Origin: an uncultured Gammaproteobacteria bacterium
GTDB taxonomy: Bacteria > Pseudomonadota > Gammaproteobacteria > Arenicellales > JAANXG01
Length of the DNA stretch: 47,029 nt
Reading direction: 5' to 3'
Assembly: GCA_947258975.1 (NCBI GenBank)
Contig: CAMYKK010000025.1
Location: forward strand, 1-47,029
Position 1 is the stretch's first letter, and each line of letters opens with the position of its first letter. The notes beneath the pieces were generated by a model that was given only the letters and a program-made list of their open reading frames with translations, was not told where the DNA came from and ran no database searches. Below are positions 17,389-26,501 of this stretch, piece after piece. Both the position numbers and the translations under genes were made by a program.

Positions 17389-19837
17389 CGGCGGTGTGCC
17401 GCACCCGCGGGAAACTGACTCCGGCCGATATATACAACAATACCGCGAGCGTGATAACCACCGCGAATCCGAAATGGATCGCGCACAAGGTTGCGAGCAC
17501 GGCGCTGATCACCGAAGCGCAACCATTAACGCCCCAGGCCCACGGCACGAGATGACTTGCTGCGGAACTCAATTGAGACAGGCCAAGCGGGAACGGCATG
17601 CCCATGCAATACGCCAGGGGCGCAATCAATAACACCGATACAAGGACCTTGAGCGTCATCGGCAGCGCAACCAAGTGGGCGAACAACGGGCCCAGCAGCC
17701 ATGTATATGCGATTGCAATCAGCGCGATTCCCATTATTGCGTAGCGCGCGGCGCGCCCGTGGCCACCCGCCGATACGACGCGCTGGGTGACAGCGCTGCC
17801 GGCACCAGCGAATACCAAGAACGAAGTCAAGCTCACCGACACCGCATACACCGGATGGTGCAGCAACAAAATAAATTTCTGAATAAAGCCGATCTCGATA
17901 AACAGAAACCCCAGTCCGACGGCAAAGAAGTACCACAGCACGCGCGCAAGACTAACGCGCTCGTGGACGATGGAGGTGTTTTGTCGCCGCAGATAAATCA
18001 ACGGCAATACAATCAACACAACACTCGCAATTACCGCCTTGATTAAAGTCGCCACCAAAACCAGGTAGCCGATTTCGAGCAATGGCATACCGCCGCGTCC
18101 ACGCAATGCCATGATTTCAGGAAACACCCGCCATTTGAAAAAATGAAAAAAGTACGGCCGGTCATCAAACGTCGGCCGGATGTCGTATTTGTAGTTGTTT
18201 AGAAACGCGCTGCGCTGGGAGCCAAGCAACTCCATAGCGGCGCCATAGTAGTATGGCTGCCTCAAGACGTTGTAGTGGTTGACCTCCGCCTCCGCGATGC
18301 CCGGATACCAAGCCAGATCAAATGCACGATCGGCCGCAAAAGTTTTCAGTGCGATGATCTCCTGATCACTGATTGGCCCGTTCTTTATCAGCATGGTGCT
18401 GGTCTGCCAGCCGCGAATCAATAACAGCCGCCTATCCGGATCTGCCCTGCCCTCACGCTGCAATGCCTCTACCGCGGTCGCGAACAGCTTCAACGTGTCG
18501 CGCGGCGGGAGTTTGATCCAGCGGGTGATCGCCAGATAACCTCCGGGTTCGAGGTGCCTTAGATAGACCTGCAGCGCCTCGACGGTATACAGGTAGCTCT
18601 CATTGAGCGCGTACAGACCGGCCGAAGATGCGGCGAACGAATCCAAAAGCGCCAGTTGGATCAAGCCGTATCGATCACGCGACCGGGTGACGAAACCACG
18701 CGCCTCCGAGATATGCACATCGACGCCGTCCTGATCCAGGAGGTTGTTCGCGAAATCACGGTAGCGATCGCGCATGATATCCACGAGCTGCGGGTTGAGC
18801 TCCACCGCGGTGATGCGGGGGACCCGATGGAAACGCGCCTGTTGTATGTCTGCGCCGCCACCTGACCCCAATATCAATACATGGCCGGGAGAATTGAGAT
18901 GATACGGTAACGCTGAAGTCATCTCGTCCAGATAAGCGAATGCGTCACGCTCGCCGCGGTCCGCGGTGATCACCGTCATGTTGTCCGCGTCTGTGAACAC
19001 CGCCACCTGGGGCGGCGGCTCAACCGCAGCCTTGATACTCAAGCCCGGCGCATGCCGCAACGGGACTTGCTCGCTTTCCAGCACACTGAGATACCCAAGC
19101 GGGCTCGAGCGCGAGTCCACCACCTTGGTTCCGGCGACGCGCAAGGTTTGACTCAACCCTTTGTAGGGGGAGATGGTGAGATCCATCTGGTTCACGGCCA
19201 AGGCCAATACCAACGCTCCCAGCAGCGCACTGGCGGCTACCTTGACGCGCGCATCCATGGATAACTCCCACGCGGCAACCGCGACGGAGGCCATCACCAC
19301 TGTTCCAAGGAACATCAGCACGGGCAGCGGATGCAGCACAAACGTCAAAAAAACGATCGACAGGCTCCCCAATCCAGCGCCGACCAAGTCATAAGCATAT
19401 ACGCGCGAGACTTGCTCACGAAATCGAATCAGTGACAAGGCAAGGGCATTGGCGACAAAAAAGAATGGCAACGCCAGCAACACATAAATCGCGAACAAGC
19501 GCAGCAGCTGTGATGGGTCCCATAACGCCTCTTCGGCGTTGAAGGAGATCTGTTGTGCGACCTGAAAGCAAGCTGCGGTCGATACGCCGAACAACAGGAT
19601 GTTGATCATAAAGCTGGGTGTGAAGCGTTGCATTAAGCGTTTTTGTACGAAGCAAAGAAAGGTGCCGCTCATGCCATACCCAAGCAACGCCAGGCTGATA
19701 ATCATGTAGGCAAAATGATGCCACTGAAGGATCGAAAACAGCCGCATCAACAGCACCTCGTACGCCAGCGCGGCGCCCGAGATGAGGACGATGGTCAGCA
19801 GCGGAGGGCGAACTGTGCTGTGGGGACCTTCATTCAC
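17369..19837 (-). CDS. Polytopic membrane protein with spermidine-synthase-like domain
   Basis: This 822-residue protein has about seven hydrophobic segments over residues 15-230. A soluble methyltransferase-fold domain spans about 300-560, with the SAM-type glycine motif LILGSGGGADIQQA and the acidic strand end ITAVELNPQLVDIMR. Further membrane helices run from 600 to 815. Such fused membrane and spermidine-synthase-like proteins are known as a family, but most have no proven aminopropyl transfer. The later segment LALLDSFAASSAGLYALNESYLYT is typical of this group. Translation starts at GTG 19837, 18 bp after the isoaspartate methyltransferase stop. Function is unknown. Confidence 0.8.
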   Translation of the reverse strand: MNEGPHSTVRPPLLTIVLISGAALAYEVLLMRLFSILQWHHFAYMIISLALLGYGMSGTFLCFVQKRLMQRFTPSFMINILLFGVSTAACFQVAQQISFNAEEALWDPSQLLRLFAIYVLLALPFFFVANALALSLIRFREQVSRVYAYDLVGAGLGSLSIVFLTFVLHPLPVLMFLGTVVMASVAVAAWELSMDARVKVAASALLGALVLALAVNQMDLTISPYKGLSQTLRVAGTKVVDSRSSPLGYLSVLESEQVPLRHAPGLSIKAAVEPPPQVAVFTDADNMTVITADRGERDAFAYLDEMTSALPYHLNSPGHVLILGSGGGADIQQARFHRVPRITAVELNPQLVDIMRDRYRDFANNLLDQDGVDVHISEARGFVTRSRDRYGLIQLALLDSFAASSAGLYALNESYLYTVEALQVYLRHLEPGGYLAITRWIKLPPRDTLKLFATAVEALQREGRADPDRRLLLIRGWQTSTMLIKNGPISDQEIIALKTFAADRAFDLAWYPGIAEAEVNHYNVLRQPYYYGAAMELLGSQRSAFLNNYKYDIRPTFDDRPYFFHFFKWRVFPEIMALRGRGGMPLLEIGYLVLVATLIKAVIASVVLIVLPLIYLRRQNTSIVHERVSLARVLWYFFAVGLGFLFIEIGFIQKFILLLHHPVYAVSVSLTSFLVFAGAGSAVTQRVVSAGGHGRAARYAIMGIALIAIAYTWLLGPLFAHLVALPMTLKVLVSVLLIAPLAYCMGMPFPLGLSQLSSAASHLVPWAWGVNGCASVISAVLATLCAIHFGFAVVITLAVLLYISAGVSFPRVRHTAGAAKPC

Positions 19838-19855
19838 TGCACGCGAGCATCAATG

Positions 19856-20623
19856 CTAATGACCGCCCGTGAGGGGGACGAATCTCACCGGCAGCAATTG
19901 CCGCGTCGTCACCGCGCCGTCGCTGTCTTTCACCACCATGAGTAATTCCTGAACCAAGAACCTCGTACCGACGGGAATCACCATGCGCCCCCCGGGTTTG
20001 AGCTGAGCAATCAGCGGTGGCGGTATATGGCTCGCCGCGGCAGTAACGATAATTGCGTCGAAGGGTGCGTGTTGTTCCCAACCATAGTACCCATCACCAT
20101 GCCGTATCGCGACGTTTGCGTAACCAAGTCGTTGCAATCTCTTGTTTGCTTGTATCGCCAACGGTTCTACGATTTCGATCGAATACATGTGCGCCACGAG
20201 CTCGGCAAGGACTGCGGCTTGATATCCGGAGCCGGTGCCGACCTCCAGCACACGGTCATCCGATTGCACACCGAGCAGATCCGTCATTACGGCAACGATA
20301 TACGGTTGGGAGATGGTCTGACCGTGACCGATGGGCAGGGGCCGGTTTTCATAGGCCACATCCTGAAGCTTGTCGGGCACGAACTGGTGCCGTGGGACCC
20401 GCCCCATGGCCGCCAACACCCGCGGGTCGGCTTGATTCTTATCGATATAAACGGCGGTCTCCTGGTAATCGGCGCGTATCGCATCCAGCATCCCCAAGCG
20501 AAGCCGCTGGTAACGGTCGGCATCAGCGCTGGTGGAAAAGGCGGCGGTCAGCGTTACCAGGCAGATCCATCGGATCCTGCGCCGTCGGCCGTCATGCAAG
20601 CCGGTACGTATCAAGGGTGGCAT
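19856..20623 (-). CDS. pcm: Protein-L-isoaspartate O-methyltransferase, predicted exported form
   Basis: The enzyme methylates isoaspartyl residues so that damaged proteins can be repaired. Motif I VLEVGTGSGYQAAVLAEL, the upstream PLPIGHGQTISQPYIVAVM and IRHGDGYYGW, then LKPGGRMVIPVG, are all diagnostic. I take ATG 20623 (255 residues). The leader RRRRIRWICLVTLTAAFSTSADAD then forms a good signal peptide, unlike the cytosolic Escherichia coli enzyme. The frame is open to 20770, which would place an arginine-rich extension before it. It heads the minus-strand group with the spermidine-synthase-like and NupC genes. Confidence 0.9.
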   Translation of the reverse strand: MPPLIRTGLHDGRRRRIRWICLVTLTAAFSTSADADRYQRLRLGMLDAIRADYQETAVYIDKNQADPRVLAAMGRVPRHQFVPDKLQDVAYENRPLPIGHGQTISQPYIVAVMTDLLGVQSDDRVLEVGTGSGYQAAVLAELVAHMYSIEIVEPLAIQANKRLQRLGYANVAIRHGDGYYGWEQHAPFDAIIVTAAASHIPPPLIAQLKPGGRMVIPVGTRFLVQELLMVVKDSDGAVTTRQLLPVRFVPLTGGH

Positions 20624-20782
20624 CTTTGTTGCGTCATCGGATTGATGACGAGTCGCTGCCGCATCACGTAAATACCGCAACGCGAGAAAACAATGGCGCT
20701 TTGATGATAGATATCGCCAATAAGCGAAGCCCAGAGTTACGATCACCTGGCAGCTCCGGCGCAAACGCATTGCATCGTGTGC

Positions 20783-21172
20783 TCAGCGAACGAGCTCGAG
20801 TAAGTCAAAACTACTGATAATGCCAACGATATCGCGATCGTCCATCACCAAGACATGATGTATGTGTCGATCGATCATGATTTCGGCGACTGATTTCACG
20901 GCTGCGTCGGAGGACACATGCACGACTTCGTGATTCATTACGTCACTGATGACGGACTCCGATCCGAAAATCTCGCTGAATCTTTCCGACTTCTGCAGCA
21001 TGGCGGCCCGAACGATATCGGTTTTACTGACGATTCCGATGATCTTCCCACTTTCTGACTGCACTGGTAATGCGCTGAAACCCTCAGCCGTCAATACACC
21101 TTCGAGCTCGCTGATCGACATCGAGAGCGATACCGTCAGAACCGGCGCCGCCATCACATCTTTGGCTTTCAT
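20783..21172 (-). CDS. Two-CBS-domain protein
   Basis: The 129-residue product has two consecutive CBS domains and nothing else. The first runs from VMAAPVLTVSLSMSISELEGVL to GIVSKTDIVRAAM, and the second from VMNHEVVHVSSDAAVKSVAEIM to GIISSFDLLELVR. Paired CBS domains bind adenosine nucleotides or SAM and act as sensory modules on a partner. ATG 21172 begins MKAKDVMAAP, the usual opening; a TTG at 21184 would add four residues. The open end of the methyltransferase frame (20770) is close, but the annotated start at 20623 leaves a 160 bp gap for a promoter. No partner is evident. Confidence 0.9.
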   Translation of the reverse strand: MKAKDVMAAPVLTVSLSMSISELEGVLTAEGFSALPVQSESGKIIGIVSKTDIVRAAMLQKSERFSEIFGSESVISDVMNHEVVHVSSDAAVKSVAEIMIDRHIHHVLVMDDRDIVGIISSFDLLELVR

Positions 21173-21302
21173 GGGATAATTCAATTAGCGTTGAACGTTA
21201 TAGCTGCCAATTTGCCACGTGTGTTCATAATAGGCAACCGTGATACCAGCAACCAAGGTAAGCTGCGATCAAACAACACAATATGACGACAGCGAGAGGT
21301 AC

Positions 21303-21575
21303 GTGGCTGATCTAATCGGGTGGATAGGTTCCGTGGCATTCGCGATATGTGGTATTCCACAGGCCTGGGAATGCCACAAAAACAAAAGCGCCAAGGGCAT
21401 CAACCCCAGCTTTGTCGGGTTGTGGCTGTTAGGCGAGGTCTGTTACGTGATCAGCGTCCTCATGAAATTCGGGTGGGTCAACTGGATGATGTTCAACTAC
21501 ATCGCCAATATACTGTCCATCGGCGTCATCACTTTTTATTTATTGAAAGATAAACATCGAGCCGCGGTTTCCTAG
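21303..21575 (+). CDS. SemiSWEET-like PQ-loop membrane protein
   Basis: About 90 residues from GTG 21303, preceded by GAGAGG close to the start; a GTG at 21240 gives 111 residues. Three hydrophobic helices are visible: IGWIGSVAFAICGIPQAW, PSFVGLWLLGEVCYVISVLM and MMFNYIANILSIGVITFYLL. The PQ motif is in CGIPQAWECHKNKSAKGIN, the signature of SWEET/SemiSWEET sugar transporters, which work as dimers of such three-helix units. The substrate is not known. It stands alone and is followed by a palindromic intergenic element. Confidence 0.75.
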   Translation: MADLIGWIGSVAFAICGIPQAWECHKNKSAKGINPSFVGLWLLGEVCYVISVLMKFGWVNWMMFNYIANILSIGVITFYLLKDKHRAAVS

Positions 21576-21636
21576 TGTAACGCGGGGGAAGCGACTTTTG
21601 TGATAGCGAGAGAGCCTTGGGTGATTTCATGGCACT

Positions 21637-21691
21637 TGTGGGAGAGCCTTCCAGGCGCGACTAAGCTTCGCGGCCCTAAGCCGCTCCCACA
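21637..21691. repeat. REP-like intergenic palindrome
   Basis: The arms TGTGGGAGAGCCTT and AAGCCGCTCCCACA are inverted copies matching at 12 of 14 positions, separated by about 27 bases rich in G and C. Arms of the type TGTGGGAG...CTCCCACA are common in gammaproteobacterial REP elements. It lies in the 254 bp gap between the SemiSWEET-like gene and the DUF1343 gene, where a transcript-end hairpin would be useful. No second copy was noticed in this window. Confidence 0.6.
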
Positions 21692-21829
21692 GAAATACTA
21701 CTCAACTACGGCATGGCGTCCAGCAACCGGCTCGTGACGCGACCATAAATACTCAAATGAATACAGTACAATAACTCTAACTCACAGCACATTTGCATGA
21801 GAAACAGATTCTGCCTTTAATATTGATTC

Positions 21830-23002
21830 ATGCGTATCGGACTTGAAAAGTTGCTAGAAAACCCAAAGCGTTGGCTGGATAACGCGCGCGTCGGGTTGGT
21901 TGCAAATCAAACCAGCGTAGATCGGGAACTGAATCGCGCTGTCGATCTCATGCATCGTCACCGCGATATCGATCTGCGCCTGCTGTTCGGTCCAGAGCAC
22001 GGTCTGCGCGGTTTTGCCCAGGACATGATTGGCGTCGATGACGCCCGCGACCCGGCGACCGGATTACCGGAAATCAGTTTATATGGTGACAGCTTTGAAT
22101 CGTTGTCTCCGACGCCTGAGCACCTGGCGCAGATTGATGTGTTGATATTTGACGTCCAGGACATAGGCACGCGCTATTACACATACGCGGCCACCATGGC
22201 ACTTTGCATGCGTGCTGCGGCATCACACCCGGTCAAGTTTGTGGTGCTCGACAGACCTAATCCTCTCGGCGGGCTGCAGATCGAAGGCGGTGGCGTCGAT
22301 GCGGGGCTCGAAAGCTTCTGTGGGTTATATCCGGTTCCACAGCGGCACGCGATGACCGTAGGTGAATTGGCGCGGCTCTACAGCGGCACGTTCAGCATCG
22401 GCGGCGAGCTGGAGGTCATTGAGTGCGAAGGCTGGCATCGCGCCGCGTACTTCGACGAGTGCGCTCTACCCTGGATTATGCCCTCGCCTAACTTACCGAC
22501 CCTCGAGACGGCAATCGTATACCCCGGCACATGTCTACTGGAGGGCACCAATATTTCTGAGGGACGTGGCACCACCCGGCCGTTCGAACTTGTGGGCGCG
22601 CCCTTCATTGCCGCGCGGGCGTTGGCAAACGAACTCTCACGATATGCGCTGTCCGGCGTGCGCTTTCGTGCTTGTGTCATCGAACCGGTCTTTCACAAGT
22701 TTGCCGGACAACACTGCGAAGCGCTGCAGCTGCACGTTACCGACCGCCGGGCTTTTGACGCCTATCGCACCGGGATCGCGTTACTGGTTGCGGTGAAATC
22801 GCTGTGGCCCGATGACCTGGCCTGGCGTACGAAACCTTATGAGTTCCGCGACGATGTGCCGGCTATCGATCTATTGACGGGAACATCTTTAGTCAGAGAA
22901 GCCATCGATGCCGGCAAGGACCTTGATAGCGTCATGCGAATCGCGTGCGCCGGAACCGAATTGTATGCGGCGGGCCGCGTTAGTGCGTTGCTGTACGACT
23001 GA
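21830..23002 (+). CDS. DUF1343 protein, NamZ-like exo-N-acetylmuramidase
   Basis: The 390-residue protein shows the DUF1343 signatures NARVGLVANQTSVDREL, LLFGPEHGLRG, IDVLIFDVQDIGTRYYTY and LDRPNPLGG, then LEGTNISEGRGTTRPFELVGAPF. Characterised members (NamZ, GH171) release N-acetylmuramic acid from the non-reducing ends of peptidoglycan fragments. The length covers the whole family domain. Unlike many members there is no N-terminal signal peptide from ATG 21830, and no in-frame upstream extension is evident, so it may act in the cytoplasm on recycled wall fragments. It is followed by the hemerythrin gene 128 bp away. Confidence 0.85.
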   Translation: MRIGLEKLLENPKRWLDNARVGLVANQTSVDRELNRAVDLMHRHRDIDLRLLFGPEHGLRGFAQDMIGVDDARDPATGLPEISLYGDSFESLSPTPEHLAQIDVLIFDVQDIGTRYYTYAATMALCMRAAASHPVKFVVLDRPNPLGGLQIEGGGVDAGLESFCGLYPVPQRHAMTVGELARLYSGTFSIGGELEVIECEGWHRAAYFDECALPWIMPSPNLPTLETAIVYPGTCLLEGTNISEGRGTTRPFELVGAPFIAARALANELSRYALSGVRFRACVIEPVFHKFAGQHCEALQLHVTDRRAFDAYRTGIALLVAVKSLWPDDLAWRTKPYEFRDDVPAIDLLTGTSLVREAIDAGKDLDSVMRIACAGTELYAAGRVSALLYD

Positions 23003-23130
23003 GTGGATGCAAAAGACCGCGGTCCCGCCAGCACATGAATCCGCTATCGACACGTGAAGTTCAATCCTATGTGGCGCAACGCGATTTATCGCGATTGCAA
23101 AATTCCATGGCAATGTACTAGGATAGACTT

Positions 23131-23538
23131 ATGGCATTGATCGAATGGAAATCGGAGTTCTCGCTTGGCGTATCGCAAGTAGACGCCGAGCACAAGGAAC
23201 TGATCGAGCTGGTGAACCGGCTCTATACAAAAGTGCGCTCCCAAGAGCACGACCCGACGATCGTTGATTTTTTGGAAGAGCTGTATACCAGCGCCGCCAA
23301 ACACTTCGCTCACGAGGAACTGATGATGCAGGCGCGTCGCTACACGGCCTACGAGGAACACCACGCAGATCATCAACGTCTGCTGAAGGAAGTCACGGCC
23401 ATGATGTTCGAATATCAAGATGGCGTATTGAATAACATGGAAGTCATGGCCGAACGTCTATACGACTGGTTCTGTATCCACTTCAAGACTCACGATGCGC
23501 CTCTACACCGCTTGATTCATTCCTACATAAAACTCTGA
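23131..23538 (+). CDS. Bacteriohemerythrin, copy 1
   Basis: A 135-residue four-helix protein with a non-heme di-iron centre that binds O2 and possibly NO. It opens MALIEWKSEFSLGV, the classical bacteriohemerythrin start. All seven expected ligands are present: His21, His58 and Glu62 in HFAHE, His77 and His81 in HHADH, then His117 and Asp122 in HFKTHD. It begins a three-gene set with a diguanylate cyclase and a second hemerythrin, all on the plus strand but separated by 125-180 bp, so separate promoters are possible. Confidence 0.94.
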   Translation: MALIEWKSEFSLGVSQVDAEHKELIELVNRLYTKVRSQEHDPTIVDFLEELYTSAAKHFAHEELMMQARRYTAYEEHHADHQRLLKEVTAMMFEYQDGVLNNMEVMAERLYDWFCIHFKTHDAPLHRLIHSYIKL

Positions 23539-23720
23539 GCGAGTCGTTTCGCGATATATCAGGAGGCGCAGAACGCAGCAACATCGGCGGATTGTGATTC
23601 CACATCGAGTCGCCCGCCAAGTCCCACTCAACTTCACCCGCACAGGCACCATGGGACGCGAAAATCTGCAACAACATCGACCCTTAGGCGAATCAGGGTT
23701 TGCTCTGCTAAGATGAGAAG

Positions 23721-24581
23721 ATGGCGCGACCGGACGTCACCCCCGCACACGGTGAGAAAGTCACGATCGAGATGATCGAGGCAGCGATACCGTTCATCGA
23801 ATTTCTGCCGTATCCGGTTCTGTGGATCGGCCCGGAATACCAAGTTCGATATGTGAATGCCGCGGGCCGGGAAGTCTACGGTGATGGTCACGATACCTGT
23901 CATCGGCTCACCCATGGATACGAACGCCCGTGCGATGCGCAAGGCGAAGATTGCCCGAAAATTCGCGCTAGCGACCTTGGTGTCCCCGTGTCGGTACTGC
24001 ATTCCCATGTCACCGAACAAGGTAACCAGATATTCATGGTGCTGGCGTCACCCACGGAAAACGGGGATGTAATCGAGTTCCATATCGAACTCACCGAGAC
24101 CGTTTGCCGTGATGCATTGACCAATCTCTATGCAAGAACATTCTTCGAGCAATTGGTACGGCGTGAACTCTCCTTACTCGATCGAATGAAGCTCTCTTAC
24201 GCTTTGATTTTCATTGACCTCGACGAATTCAAACAGATCAACGACAAAAATGGCCACAAGGCCGGTGATACCGCGCTGCGCATGGTTGGTCATACCATCA
24301 TGCAATTTCTGCGTGATAGTGATCTCGCGGGTCGGTGGGGAGGTGAGGAGTTTTGCATCTTTTTGCCGGGCTCAAACCGAGACAATGCGGCGCAAGTTGC
24401 ACAGCGCTTGCGCGATGCGATCCGTGACATCCGCATGGAAGATCCGTGGACCCAGGTCAAGATGACCGCGAGTCTCGGTGTATTTTCGACCGACCAACAC
24501 TACGACTTCGATAAGGCCGTTTGCAACGCCGACCTCGCGATGTATCGTGCGAAGGAACAAGGTCGAGATCGAGTCGCATAG
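23721..24581 (+). CDS. Diguanylate cyclase with cysteine-bearing PAS domain
   Basis: 286 residues. An N-terminal PAS-like domain (about 22-125) contains PYPVLWIGPEYQVRYVNAAG, followed by Cys60, Cys71 and Cys78. The GGDEF domain begins at DALTNLYARTFFE (131) and carries the active site GGEEF at 207-211, so it should make c-di-GMP. RDSD at 198-201, exactly five residues before GGEEF, is a complete inhibitory I-site, so product feedback is expected. No signal peptide or membrane helix is visible, so it is cytoplasmic. It lies between two bacteriohemerythrin genes, which suggests O2, NO or redox input. The signal itself is inferred. Confidence 0.92.
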   Translation: MARPDVTPAHGEKVTIEMIEAAIPFIEFLPYPVLWIGPEYQVRYVNAAGREVYGDGHDTCHRLTHGYERPCDAQGEDCPKIRASDLGVPVSVLHSHVTEQGNQIFMVLASPTENGDVIEFHIELTETVCRDALTNLYARTFFEQLVRRELSLLDRMKLSYALIFIDLDEFKQINDKNGHKAGDTALRMVGHTIMQFLRDSDLAGRWGGEEFCIFLPGSNRDNAAQVAQRLRDAIRDIRMEDPWTQVKMTASLGVFSTDQHYDFDKAVCNADLAMYRAKEQGRDRVA

Positions 24582-24706
24582 GCTCACTACACTTTATTTA
24601 ACAGATGGTTCAGAGTGATCAGTCACGTGCGCTTGCACTCGCGGCCCGTCGCTGAATCCTCCCACGTTCCAATATTGAAGGACGGTCGATTTGTGAGGGC
24701 ATCGTT

Positions 24707-25099
24707 ATGACACTGATTGAATGGTCACCCCAGTTCTCGCTTGGTGTGGCGGAATTGGACAACGAGCATCGCGACTTGCTCCAAATCATTAACCGACTGT
24801 ATGAACAAATACAATCGGGCCACTATCAAACGACGGTTATCGATGCCCTCGAAGAGCTGCATGGCAGCGCTGCCAATCACTTCGCGCATGAAGAGGAGAT
24901 TATGCGCAACCGGCACTACGCCAAGTTTGACGAACACCATGCCGACCACCGTCGGCTACTCGCTGAGATTACCGCAATGATCCACCAATGCCAGGACGGT
25001 ATCGACGATGATGAGGCAATGGCCAAATGGCTGTACGAGTGGTTTAGCCACCATTCCAAGACCCACGATGCGCCCCTGCACCAACTGCTGTTTGTCTAA
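24707..25099 (+). CDS. Bacteriohemerythrin, copy 2
   Basis: A 130-residue paralogue of the protein at 23131, opening MTLIEWSPQFSLGV. The di-iron ligands are again complete: His21, His58, Glu62, His77, His81, His116 and Asp121, with one residue deleted before the last pair compared with copy 1. The two copies agree over much of their length (DEHHADHRRLL against YEEHHADHQRLL), so a local duplication around the cyclase gene is likely. The stop overlaps the end of the convergent membrane-protein gene by four bases. Confidence 0.94.
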   Translation: MTLIEWSPQFSLGVAELDNEHRDLLQIINRLYEQIQSGHYQTTVIDALEELHGSAANHFAHEEEIMRNRHYAKFDEHHADHRRLLAEITAMIHQCQDGIDDDEAMAKWLYEWFSHHSKTHDAPLHQLLFV

Positions 25100-26142
25100 A
25101 AAATAGGAATAATGCGGGCTAGCAGTCTGTCGGACTTTGTTAAGGCCACAATCCACCAGCGCAGGTGGGCGACGTACATCAGATTGGCCAATGCCACGCA
25201 AAGCACACTCACCGGTGACCACGGCGCATTGCGCATAAACATATAGAGAAGCACGGCTAGCGCGAGTTGACTCATATAGAGATAACGGCCGTGGACAATC
25301 ATGAACTGCGCAAAGATGGCGATATAGACCAGCACCGCGATATTCAGCATCACGGTCAGCCCGCAAATCAAGGACGGCACCCATACACTCGCCGCGCCAT
25401 CTTTGCCTGTAAGGCGATACTTCAGCAGGGACCACAAAAACAGCGAAGCCATTGGTATCTGCAGGTGCAGGTTCGACACCGTGGTCATGTGGTTGAGTAT
25501 CCCGGGAGTAATAGCGAGCAGCAGCAGCACGGAAAAAAACAGAAAATCATCCCGTTCCATAACCTTGCGTGCAATCAGCAGTTCATAGGCGCGCAACGCC
25601 ACGTACACGGCGATTACCAGCAGCACCAGCCCGAAAGCACGCAGCACGTAGACTTTCGTGCGCAGGTTGTCTCCCGCCATCCGATACAATACCGCTGCCA
25701 GCAGGTAATACAGCGGTGGTTGAAAAGCCTGGTAGTAGCGGCCCGCCAGTCCCATGTCACTGGCTTGGGAATCCGTGGGTTGCGGATAGGTCTTTTTGGC
25801 AAACGCCAACATTTCATCGTCCAGATAAACGTGCAGCAGCGGCAACCTTCCGTGCTTGGCGATGTGGTGCACGTAGCCGAAGTGACCGACCTCATCGATG
25901 GGGGAATAGATGGGCGCGTTCTTGACATAGAATGCACCACAAAACAGGACCACCAGGAGGACGGCCCTGATACCAAAACACTTGAAGGCGCTCAGAGAAA
26001 CCGCAGCGAAAAGCGCGCTGAACAAGTAAAACACGTAGGGGGTTTTGTGCAGATCAAAGTGCACCGCCAAGATGAGCAACACCAGGCTCGCAGCGAACCA
26101 AAGACCTCCTCGCGTTCGCAGCTCACTGACCGCGGGACTCAT
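25096..26142 (-). CDS. Polytopic membrane protein, GT-C glycosyltransferase-like
   Basis: 348 residues from ATG 26142, which has GGAA at a usable distance; the frame is open to 26259. About eight to nine hydrophobic helices are visible. The first large extramembrane loop holds PIYSPIDEVGHFGYVHHIAKHGRLP, with an acidic pair at a helix end as in GT-C enzymes using polyprenyl-phosphate sugars, and then PPLYYLLAAVLYRMAG. The product is shorter than most GT-C proteins and lacks a large periplasmic C-terminal domain. DUF2142 is a possible family. No partner glycan genes are adjacent. Function is uncertain. Confidence 0.55.
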   Translation of the reverse strand: MSPAVSELRTRGGLWFAASLVLLILAVHFDLHKTPYVFYLFSALFAAVSLSAFKCFGIRAVLLVVLFCGAFYVKNAPIYSPIDEVGHFGYVHHIAKHGRLPLLHVYLDDEMLAFAKKTYPQPTDSQASDMGLAGRYYQAFQPPLYYLLAAVLYRMAGDNLRTKVYVLRAFGLVLLVIAVYVALRAYELLIARKVMERDDFLFFSVLLLLAITPGILNHMTTVSNLHLQIPMASLFLWSLLKYRLTGKDGAASVWVPSLICGLTVMLNIAVLVYIAIFAQFMIVHGRYLYMSQLALAVLLYMFMRNAPWSPVSVLCVALANLMYVAHLRWWIVALTKSDRLLARIIPIF

Positions 26143-26501
26143 CGACGTTCCGGTTTGTAAATCATCGTGTGAATTCCTGCACGGCGTAGGGCCCGGTACT
26201 TTGTATCGAAACAATTCGTCGCCGGGCTCGCTTCGTTGCTCTGCCCGATGCAATAACAAGGAAAATTACCGGGCTGCCAAGATGACGTGGAAGCAACGGC
26301 GATCCTAAGGGTGGCAAGAGTAATCGGATGCACCAAGCACGCCTCTCATTCACAAGCAACGCGCGCCGAGTATAGATATGCGGGGGGATACTGGGCAACC
26401 CCTATTCCAGGTACAATACCAACTTCGGAACACGGGATTTCACGAGGCGATAATCTGTATGGCGTGATGTTAATCCATGCCGCATAAACAAACTTTACGC
26501 A

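Noticed and set aside
26142-26259. N-terminal extension of the GT-C-like protein
   Set aside because: The extra 39 residues are polar and unlike a membrane-protein start; ATG 26142 leads directly into the first helix.
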